A stretch of 64,000 nucleotides of DNA from Strongylocentrotus purpuratus. Taxonomy: Eukaryota > Echinodermata > Echinoidea > Camarodonta > Strongylocentrotidae. The stretch lies in contig NW_022145611.1 of assembly GCF_000002235.5 (NCBI RefSeq), positions 17,457,633-17,521,632 on the forward strand, read 5' to 3'. Each line of letters starts with the position of its first letter. Position 1 is the stretch's first letter. The notes beneath the pieces are model-generated. The model was given only the letters and a program-made list of their open reading frames with translations. It searched no databases and was not told the origin of the DNA. The position numbers were made by a program, and so were the translations under genes. Below, in pieces: positions 15,501 through 27,500 of this stretch.

Positions 15501-18500
15501 GTTCCGTTTTTGCTGTATTTGTTCTGTTTTTTCGCTATGAATACGGCAGTACGTTTTTTTTGTATGTTTTGTTACGTTTTTTTAATTTTTTTTTTTTTTT
15601 TTTAAATGACGTTTTTCTTAATCTCTGATCATGGGCTTTGTGTCGTAAGTGTATTATGCACCTACGTCTTTAAACGATGAGGAGGATGATGCAGGATGAT
15701 GATACGGGCCCCAAACTGCACACATTGCGAACAACGCACATGTAATATATGCACGTCGCGCTCCGATCCGGGTAAATATACGTGGTACTGCCGTTTTTTT
15801 TAAGCTGCTCGGTTGGGCGATATGTTAAGGTGAGAGATTTTTTCAAAAATACTGTCTTTTGTCCCAAAATACTGTCTTTTGCTCTTTAGAATACTTTTTT
15901 TTGTTGAAGAAGGTTGGCATCTCTGTATTAGCGTCATCTGATGAAATTAATTTTTGTTTTGGAGACTGGACGTTTTTTGCATGGTGAAGAAATTTGAAAG
16001 CTCTGCTTAGATTATTCATTAATATATTTATGTTTCACTTATTCAGGGAGGAGAAACCTGTTATATCTCCAATGGTCACTGAATCAAATTAATCTTCTTT
16101 CAATACAACAAATGACTTTAAGACATATATGTGTTAAGGGTTGTTACCAAACATTGCACAAAGTCAGCCGAAACATTAAGAGTTAGTGCTAAAGTCACAT
16201 GATGGATTTTGCATTAATTATATGACATAGTATCATAATCACTCAACTAAGTAAGTGCTAAAAGGCAGTAAAGTTAAGTGTTTATACTGCTATGAAGGTC
16301 ACAAGATGTTTATACCTAGGCACATAGACATCATAATCTTAATTTGGCATATGATGTGAATCCCCTTTTTAACTGTTTAATATTGTTGATATATTTGTTG
16401 TATTTGTTTATGCCAGGTGAAAGAAGGAGCTGATGTTAATCTGAAATCCCAGGAGAAGGATAATGACAAGCTGGCCACGCCCCTGAATCTTGCCATGAGG
16501 TAAGGATGTATACATACATGATGTAATTAACAGGTGGAATGTTTCTCATGCCCATGATACATGCATGTACATGTACCTAGAATGCCTAAATACAACCATG
16601 TGATTAGTTTGAGACATTAATTACAAGTTATAATCAAGATATTTCACATACTCATAGCCAATCAGGGTCTGGGCTTTAGATGGGATTTGTTATTGCTATT
16701 GAATCTCTTTTTTTTAATTTTAATTTTTAAATTTTTATTTAGGTTTCATTTCCACATTAACTGCATATGAAAAGAATTTACAAAGTAAGGCATATACAAG
16801 ACAACAAAACATATACATAATATTTGATAGATACAGCAGTAATAAAAACGATTTGATGGCAAGTCATTAAATACAAATGATGCTAACAATAATCTGCAGT
16901 AATGAGGAGGAAACCTTGGAAGCATTATGCTTGTAATTAAGGTTCCCTTTACATAATACGTTTTTTACATAATATATAAGACAAAAAACAAAACAAAAGA
17001 ACAAAAACGGGTGTGTGGTGCAGCCAGCCAACAAGTGTTGATAATACCGATGGTCTCTAATCATGATGACCTTAAGCATTTTCATACTGAAGTAGAAGTT
17101 TATGTTTCAAGTGATATTTAAAAGTAATTAAACTTGGCAGCTATTTGAGCGAAATGTCTGGCTGATTTGAAATTCTGAGGACCTTTTCTTGGTGATCCGA
17201 AAATTTTTGAGCTGAGCTATCAAATTTTGGTTCTACACCCCTCTCATTGGATATTATTTACACTGCGTGTGCATTCAAACAAAGACAAGAAAAGGGAGGA
17301 ACACTTCAACCAAGTATTTCATACTAATACACCCTGTCCGCTATATGTATCTAGCTTTCTCATATTGTATGCCTAAAGAATATGCGTACGATAAATGTAT
17401 GTCTTTTTGTAAGCGATTTTAGGATTCCTGTTACATTAAGGCACTTTAAATTTTATTACAGGCAATTTGTTGTTTCGAAGCCCTGGTCATATATTTGCTT
17501 CATATTTTATATGTTTTATGAATCTATTTTTCTTTTGTATGTTTTGCTTTTATATGGTTTCAAAAATTTCAAATTCAATTAAACTATATCTGTCTTTGCA
17601 GGGACGGTCATTTTGATTTGGTAGATATCCTAGCCAACGCATCCACTGTGAATACTCCCAATGAACCCAACAAGCTCACACCTCTTCACTATGCTGCCAT
17701 GTCACATCACAGTAAGTAGCCATTTTGTACACCCTCATTGGTTTAGTATTGTGCGTAAATGATAAAGATGATCTGATGATTCTGATTATAGATTGTTTGT
17801 CTTTTCAAAGGAGAGGGAGGAGAACAGAAATTAAAAAGCATGAATTCAAGAAGACTACTCAAAGGAAATGAATTATTTGTTGAATGACAAAATAGATCAG
17901 TAAAATGTGGGTTTATCTGCTCATGGTTGAATTACAGTCAAACCTTCTTTAGTGACCACCTGTCTACAAAGACCACCTGCCTACAAAGACCACATATTTT
18001 GTTTCCCTTGAAAATGGTTTTTAATTGAAACATGTACTAAAGGAACCTGTCTACAAAGACCACCTGTCTACAATGGCCACTTTTTGTGTTTCCCTTGGGT
18101 GGTCACTATAGACAGGTTTGACTGTATTATTCAGCGATACAAGTTTTACGGTTGGCGGAATTATATATGGTCTCCTACCCAGACTTGTCAAGTATGACTG
18201 CTTCTCAGTTAATTAACGGAATGCAATTTTTTCTCCTTCTAATAAACAAATATGATGTGTTACAGGCATGAATCTAATTCAAATACTACATTCATAAGAG
18301 ACCTTATCCCCAACAAAAAGTGTTAAAGCACCACTGCACTAGTTTGGCCAGGAGGGATTAGACCTCCCTGCATGGTCACTGGTCACCGACAAGCAGCTCT
18401 CAATTAACATCAGGAAAAGGGGGACCATGGGGGACCAATGGTCACCGATTAGCATACATGCCAACTGTTCAGATTAAAGAGGAACATTCCTCTTTTTGGG

Positions 18501-21500
18501 AGAAGATAATTATCATTTTAATGCAGGTGTTCCTCTTCCTGTACAAATTTGTCTGTAGTATTGAATAGGAGAGTTAGGATTGTTCCTCTTTTTTTTTAAA
18601 ATAGCATAATTTGTACAGATTTCTGATTTTCAAATGTTGGCATGTATGGATTAGGCATTGTTTGCTATATAGAGAGGGCGCAAGTAGCTATAAGTAGTGC
18701 AGTGGGGCTTTAAAAGAACACTTTGTCACACTCTTCCTACTACCCCTCGTGCAGATAATAGCCTGGTGATCTGTCAGGTCATGAAGAAGCTGCTGGACAA
18801 GGGAGCTAAGATCCAGGCCAGAGACTGGAAGGGTAGGACACCCCTGCACTATGCATGCAAGACCTACATCGATGACAGGGATCCAAGCACCGATGCCCTG
18901 GAGCTCCTCCTAGACAACAAGGCTGATGTCTTTGCAGAAGACAAGGAAGGAAGACTGCCACTACACTACCTCTTCTTCAATCTGGATAAGTACGTATACT
19001 GATCATTGATAGCTGTATATTTAAAGCCTGTCTGTACTAATTTGGCCAGGAGGGATTAGACCACCCAGTGTGGTCACTGACAGGTGGCTATCTCGTCAAC
19101 TCAGCTCTCAATTAACATAAGAAAAAGAGGATCATGGGGGACCAACGGGCACCACTTAGGCATTGTTTTCTTTATAGAGGGAGCAAGTAGCTACAAGTAG
19201 TACAGTGAGGCTTTAAAGGGTTGTACAACACAGGTCCAGACAACAATTGCTCCACTGTAAATTAATAGTTCCAGTTGCATTCACAACTTTAATCCTAGAA
19301 ATAACATTTTATGTAACCTAAATCTCTACTCTTTTCCTAACTTAAAACCCTGATTTCTGGAATTACAGATGTTAATTATTTGTTGTGTGAAATATAGATT
19401 GCCTCGTGGTAAGCCAAACACAAGAAATGCTTCAAATGGAAAGTCTGTCTTATATATGATAAAATTGAAACAACGCTGAGCTTTACTCTTTTTTAAAACC
19501 CTTACCAGGACCCAAACTTTCTTTTAGTAGCAGTCTCGTTTCTATTTAGTTTTGCTCTCTTTCAAAGCAAACTAATTGGTTGGATATATTTGTACTGTAA
19601 TTTAATAGTGGAAAATGTAGGTTTCGTTCGTACATCTGTGGCAAGTAGCCATACTGCAAACGTAAATATACAATGTACAATAATCAACCAATGCATTCAT
19701 TCATACAATCAATCTTTGATCAGAAGTACCCTTCAAATATGGAACGGTGTGAATCGGTGTTTATAAAAATTGATTACTAGCCATCATTTCTTTTTCCAGT
19801 GCCAACGACAATTCAGAAATTGATCCTATTCAGGCGGTGAGTCTGCTGAAAGATTCAATGAGGAAACAGAAGATAGGACACCCAGACAAGCAAGGTCAGA
19901 CACCTATCCATGCTGCAGCACTCAGAGGGGCTATCATCTCACTCATGGACCTTGCTGAGGTAAGTCATACTGCCAGTAGGATTGTAGATCTTTCTATCAA
20001 ACTCAATACATTTGTTGTATTACTTGATAAATGGAGACATGTGCAACTGTTGCAACAATGTTTGTTTTACCGATATGTCACAACATGTACTTTGTTCAAA
20101 TGTATTGTTTTGTTTCTGCTAAAGAATGATTGAATAAATTTTCTTTGGAAAAAAAAAAGGATTGTAGATCACAAGGAATGAAGGGTTACTTAGGTGGTGC
20201 ATTTGTATTTCATGAGAAACCTTAAAGTCACTCTTGATCCTTATGATTAGTTACGGGTAAATAAATCTGTATTTCAAGGTATAAACATCTTTTGTCAAAC
20301 TTTCAAATGGTTGTTGATCAAAGAATCTGACTAACATGAAATGTAGAAGGCATTGATATGTCATTCGTGGAATTATAACTTTGGAATGTTAACCTGATTT
20401 CACTTGTTATGCAATGGCAGCTGCTAAGATCATCTCATCTCTGTTTGTTTGCAGTGTGTAAGCAGCACGGATATGAAAGACTCTGTCGGAAACACTCCAC
20501 TCTCCATGGCATGTATGGGAGAGCACATCAGGTGAGATACATCTCTTCTTTAACTCCTTTTCTGCTTCTTAGTGGTGTGTGATGTTACCATTGTTATATT
20601 GCTTTCGCATTTTGATGTTTGTATTATAATGTAAATATCTGATTGATCTTTAAAACAGACAATATCCGCATGTCATGTTAACCAATTCAATCAATTCAAT
20701 ACAAAACAAAAGCCCTCACAAAACTGTTTTCCAGAGTCAATATTCTGAGATTGATATTGTATGTATCTTTTATTGCCCTGAAATGATCTGTTTGTTACTA
20801 GATAAAAATATCTATGTACTCAGACTTTGCATTATGTCCTAACTTGACTCTGCTTTGCTGTTCAGAAAGAGAATGCCATTCTTTGTCCAAACATATTTTA
20901 GCCTGCAGGATCAGCTGCGTGCAGTACAAAAAGTACACATCTCTATGTATTGTAATGTGATATATACCATTTATGTTATGGGTTATTGTGAACATTTCAT
21001 TATCTTCTAAAGGTGTCATGCACTAAATTTAGTATGAACTTATTTTAATAGCAACGACATATATTACCTTGAACTCTCCATGTATTGCTCCATTGTGTGT
21101 GGTAGTCGAGTGGTTTAAGCACTTGACTTGAAATTCAAAGGTCGTGGTTCGATCCCCGACACGTCACTAATGTCCTTTGGCAAGGCATTAATATTCATTT
21201 GCCACACTCGACCAAGGTGAGGTAATTGGGGTATCTGGCAGAAATTAATTCCTTGAAATGCTGTTACAGTAGCGCTGTAATGGCAGCTAGGCTAAAGCCG
21301 GGGCAATAATTAGTGCGCCTCGGAATAGAATTTATTATTATTTTTACTTTTTGAACACTACTGATTTTGTCTCACTTTCCCTCGTGCAGTGTTGTGATCT
21401 TCCTCCTGCAACAAGGAGCCAACATCTCAGCCACCGTGACCCCCCTAGAGCCCCACAAAGACGAAGAGGTGGAGAAGGCCAGGAAGAAGAAGGAGGAAGA

Positions 21501-24500
21501 GGAGGAGAAGAAGAAGGAGCACTTCTGGGTGTGGAAGCCACTCCAAGATAAGAGGAAGGGCAAGAAGGAGATGCCAACCATCGCAGAGACCCTCTTCAGG
21601 AGGGTGGTGAAGAATGGATGGCAGGGGATTCTCTTCCTGCTCATGGGCAGACTGGAGAAGTTCAAGGTCCCTTACATCACACCTATCAAGGTAGGCCAAC
21701 ACTCCTCCATGTCTGTACAAGACATTGATCTACATTTGCCACACTCAACCCGGGTGATGTAAATGGGTACCTGGCAGGAATTAATTCCTTGAAATGCTAC
21801 AGCGCCGTAATGGCAGCCGTGCTAAAGCCAGGGTAATAATCTCCCTCTGAGCCTCAGAATAGTTTACTAGATCGATGGCGCATTACAAATGCTGTAGTAT
21901 TATTATTATTATTACACCCATTCCTCCTAATCATTGCGAGGTCGGTCTGACCTTCCCTGTTTACATCATGAGTTTTACACTTTCATATTCAGTTGATTAC
22001 CTCTAGGTTAGATCTCCAGTGATTGTTTGTTATATATAAACAAAAATGTACCGTGCATTTATGATGTTGAACACAATCAGTTAAAAGAAGTGGGGAACCA
22101 TTCAGGGCACTTTTATTGATTCCAATTGATATCAATCATCATACTGTACCTATATGTAAGACATTGTGATATTGCTGTTGATATGAACCTTTTGCAAGAC
22201 AGGCTCCATGGTCCTGTCTTACAAAGATCTGCGATTGGTCCGGATCGCTCGTAAGTCCCGCAATCATTTTTAAACCTACAAACTCATGTCTCTTTAGTAC
22301 AGAGTTGAAATTAGTTTCGAGTTTCTATTGATTTGATTTTACCGCAGTTGTTTGTAAGACAGTGCCCAGATCATTGTAGTATTTGAATGAAAACTGCAAG
22401 TCATCGTATTAATTAAGGCAAATTAAGCTTATGCTTTCTGTTTTTCTTTGATTTTAGGCAGCAATTGAGGAGCACAGGTTTCAGATGGCACTGAACCTGA
22501 TCTCCAAGTCTAGGGGACACAAAGTCGATGGTTTGGCTGCTAAGCAACAGAACCTCCTCCACATCCTGGCCATGCAGCGTACGGATAAGCTTTGTACCAA
22601 GGTAAGAGATAAGGTCGGAAATTCGGGTAATGATGGAAAGGTAGTTGATCTTTGATGGTTAGTGTTGGCATGTTGGTGTGTTCACCAGATTGGTAGTCCT
22701 CCAAAGTTTGGATTTGAAAGGGGATAGAGAAAGAAAGAGAGTGAGAGAGGTATTCTTTTGGTTTCGTCCTTTCGTGGATAGGGAATGCTAATTTCCTGAT
22801 TAATAAGCAAAGCAAGTTGAAGAATTTGAGTCAATTAGTTACCTAAATTACGCCCAGTTTTCCACATATGTATTTGTTTGTGCAATTTTTCTCCATATAT
22901 TTTCATCAATTTAACTGTACAATAAAACTTTAAAATTAATTACAAGCACTTTCTTTTGAAATTCAGTCTTATAAGGGAGTTTACAGATAGCACATGGTAC
23001 AAATGACCCCAAATATCCACAGATCTTTTACACATGGAGAAGTTCCACTTTGAGCATCTTAAAATAATAACTGCCAAAGTCCTAGATGTGCTTCATGAAT
23101 ATCTTTTGTTTGACCTCTTGAAAAGAATACTTCCACCTGCGTATCATATAATGTACTGTTGGTGCATAAATGAATGATGTTACATAACTTTCATGAGCGC
23201 ATATCCAGTATTCATCTCTGTGGGGTTTACCATTTTGGTACAAATGACCTTCATCTGCCCATGCGCAGATTGTATCTGTGAACTGGCTTGTTGCTAGAGG
23301 TTGAAGATTAGCTTTAGGAATATTAACAATATGATCAGTGCAGATTGACATCAGCTTTTTGATGACAAATTTCAAACATATTTTCACACTAATGTAAAAT
23401 CTGATTGTACATAATATGCTAATTTGCAAATAGAACTCCCTCTTTATGATTTCATTTATAATCAATTCTATGCCTTATCTTGTCATATAATCCCAGAAAT
23501 TTATTCATATTCGTCTTTACACCAGGTTGCAGAGAAGCTCCTTTCAAAGGGAGTAAGTCTAAGCTACGACCAGTTCAAATGCACACCTCTAACATATGCC
23601 GTCCTTTCCGAAAACCTTGGGGTTGCAAAGCTCTTGTGGGGTAAGTTTCTTTAGAATAAATATTTTATTCCAAGAACAGCAACTTTCTTTGATGCATACC
23701 AATTGAATCTTGCCATTTTTTTTGTAGACCAATTGTGTGATCGCAAGCCATTGAGAAACCAGCAAAAACTTTTGTAGAAGTACAACTGCTAAATTATGAA
23801 TATTTTTTTTTCTTTCAATGTTTGTTTTGTAGATCATATGAAGCCACAAGACAGCAAACAGGCGCTGACCAGTACTGATGTGAAGGGCCGAAGCCTGCTA
23901 GCTACAGCTTTCTGGAGGCGTGATAAGTTTGACACAGATCTAGTCGGGTGAGTTAGGGAATAGTAATTCCGCAGCGATAACATAGATAGGTATCCTGGAT
24001 AGAATGGGGACCTGGTTTTATGTATGAAGCCTTATTATTGTATAATGTTATTACCTTGTGCCCTCATGTCGTTGGAGTACTCTCCAGGGAGGAGAGATGA
24101 TGCACATTGTCTGCAGAAATGAATCCAGACCATTCGGTTAGGAATATCTGTTCAAGTGCTTAGAGACGTTATTACTAGGTTCGCCAAGACAAAATGGAGA
24201 AGTGGTTATTCTTATGAATGCTTCAAGAAATATTCTAAGACTTGATTCTGCATATTTGAAGATTATTAGAGTAAGAATGATTTGTTCTATAAAACTGGGA
24301 CTGATGGTTTATTTTATCTCCCTACTGTGATAGCAAGTATCTTCTATAGATAAGCAAGTAGTTGACCTAAGGCTTTCAAATCGTATCAGAAGGTGATTCC
24401 ATAAGTGGTTGATAAAATCAGACCTGCCAACCAGTACGATCTAGTCGTATTTAGTACGATTTTTAGAAGCAAATACGACAGTACAATTTTCCTTAATAAA

Positions 24501-24524
24501 ATACGATTTTCAAAAAAAAAAAAA

Positions 24525-24572
<48 letters not shown>

Positions 24573-27500
24573 CTATTAATATTTTGTGTGTGCGTCCGCC
24601 ATTTTCAATGGCAAAATGTCCATTCTGTCCTGTAAAGTATCCTACAAGCATCTCACATCGGCAATTTGGGGATGTTTATTGGTTCATCAAACACACCTGT
24701 CGTGACGAAATAATGCATATTCAACCAATGATCAATAAAAAAAAATATTCTTGTAGGTAGAAACTGCTAAGAGGCATTGATCCGCATAACAATCCGTGTT
24801 TATTTTCAAGAATACAACTTTTGTCAGTAAAATACAACTTTTGGCACTAAAGAATACAGTTTTTGAACTCCAGAGGTTGGCAGGTCTGTAAAATGCCTTA
24901 CCAACAGGCACTGGCACAGTGTCACATTGACTTGGTATTGAACAGAGGTTCTTCATGTCAGTGGTTCATGATACAAGTACAAGTTTGCCAACATACCAGT
25001 AAAAGGAGAATATTTAACTTAACACGTGTTTCAATGAGATGTTACTGAACTTGTACTTATCGTAAAACGATGCCCTGGTTACGAAAAACCACACCTCAAT
25101 CACCGCAACTATAGTAATTATCTGCCTGCATTAACTGTGGCTTTTACACTATATTCTTCCCGTGTACAGCTGGCTAGTGGAGATTGGGGCCTCCCTCAAC
25201 GTTTCCTTCCCCGTTCCCCTGTGGGAGCTTGAGGGGGCGGGGGCGGAAAGCATCGATGCCGACAAGCTAGAGGAGTGGTTCCATCACCGTGACGACCACC
25301 CTGTGGGCCACCTCACCCCTCTCCTGGCTGCTCTGAGAGTGGGAGACTTTGTTCAGGTGAAGTTCCTGCTCACCAAAGGAGCAGACCTTAACTTCCCTGG
25401 AAAGGACACGCTCACACCTCTCATGTGTGCTGTCAGGAGGGTAAGTTTAGTGCAACCTTTTTGCAATTTTTTTTTTTTTATCTGATTGATCAATTAATGA
25501 TAAGTTGAACTTATCTCTAAGTTGGATTTAACAATTAAGCTGTTAACGTCCATGAAAATATTTTGTAGAATTTATTTTAAAAGGCATAAAATGTTGATTC
25601 AAATCATTCATATTTTCTATTATCAAGGAGATTTCATGTTCTTGACGTGGAATGTATAAAGAGTCTAAAATATTTCAATTTTCGCTTTTGAATATATTTA
25701 TGTTAAGGCTACAAATGGCTCTCCATAAGTTTTAAGTCCATCTTAGGGTAAAGTTAGACTTAGGATCGTTGTGAAACACCCCCGGAATGTAAAGAAAGCA
25801 AATATAAGCACTCACATGTGCTTTGAATCCTAGGGACATAGAAATGAGGATTAATACCTCAACCGAGGGCAATCCATGTCGCACATCAACTTTGTTTTGA
25901 ATAGGGGGCTTTCAAGTCATGAAACAGTGGTCTATCATCGAGCCATCATTCCACCTCATCTATTCAGAATCCCATCTACACATAGATCATCTTCATGCAT
26001 GTTTCCATGACGATTTGTCATTCTGACCAATTTGTTGTATTTTATTTATTCCATTGCTTTCAGAACAAAATCAAACTTGTGAAGCTTCTTCTGAACTATG
26101 ACTATAACCCTGCCACTGATAACACCTCGGGCCCATCGGCTAAGAAGACTACCGCAGGTACTGGCTTTAAGTCACTTGGTTCCTTCGGGGTCAAGCAGTG
26201 GAAATGTAAGCATTCAAATTTCTCTGTACTCAGTTTATTTTTTCATCAAATTATTGTCTCATTTATAAGTTGTGTTGTAAGCGGGCAAGGTCCGATATCA
26301 ATGTTCATTACTTATTTGTGAGCTCTCTCATTTTTTTCCCAAGTGAAAGAACAGCACAGTAACAAGTGTCTCTCGTATTTCAGATATGGCTAGACACTTG
26401 TTTTTAGACCTTGGACAAAATTTTGATGCCACATGTTCATATGGGCCTTTTTACCCACATCAGTGTCCAGTGCTTTCCATTGTGTGTCATTTTCAGTCAT
26501 TTTTATGCCTCCGCCACCAAAGGTGGTGCCGGAGGCATCATGTTTTCGGGTTGTCCGTCCGTCCGTCCGTCCGTACGTCCGTCCGTCCGTACGTCCCGTT
26601 TGACCGTTATCGCAATATCTCAAGAACCATTTAAGATTTAAACTTAAGACTCGGGAATAGTATTTATCACCATAGGAAGACGATCTGATTAGATTTTGGA
26701 GTACGTAGGTCAAAGGTCACAGGTCACAGAGGTCAACTTATGAAATTCCTTGTATTGAGTTTGTTAGCGCGATATCTCAAGAACCATTTGAGATTTAAAC
26801 TTCAAACTTAAGGATAGTATGTATCACCATAGGAAGACGATCTGATTAGATTTTGGAGCACGTATGTCAAAGGTCAAGGGTCACATAGGTCAACTTATGA
26901 AATTCCATACATTGAGATTGTTATCATGATATCTCAAGAACCACTGGAGATTTAAACTTCAAACTTAGTGATAGTGTGTATCACTATAGGAAAACAATCT
27001 TATTACATTTTGGAGCACGTAGGTCAAAGGTCAAGGGTCATAGAGGTCAACTTATGAAATTCCATACATTGAGATTGTTATCATGATATCTCAAGAACCA
27101 CTGGAGATGTAAAAACTTCAAACTTAAGGATAGTATGTATCACCATAGGAAGGAGATCTGATTAGATTTTGGAGCACGTAGGTCAAAGGTCAAGGGTCAC
27201 AGAGGTCAACTTATGAAATTCCATACATTGAGATTGTTATCATAATATCTCAAGAACCACTGGAGATTTAAACTTCAAACTTAATGATAGTGTGCATCAC
27301 CATAGGAAGACAATCTGATTAGATTTTGGAGTACGTAGGTCAAAGGTCACAGGTCACAGAGGTCAACTTATGAAATTCCTTGTATTGAGTTTGTTAGCGC
27401 GATATCTCAAGAACCATTTGAGATTTAAACTTCAAACTTAAGGATAGTATGTATCACCATAGGAAGACGATCTGATTAGATTTTGGAGCACGTATGTCAA

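Noticed and set aside
21095-21170. Functional tRNA gene
   Set aside because: A and B boxes are present, but the body that follows matches the other SINE copies and no clean acceptor stem closes.
26158-26163. Alternative donor inside exon 29 (GCAG|GTACTG)
   Set aside because: Using it would break phase with exon 30; the donor at 26206 keeps the frame.
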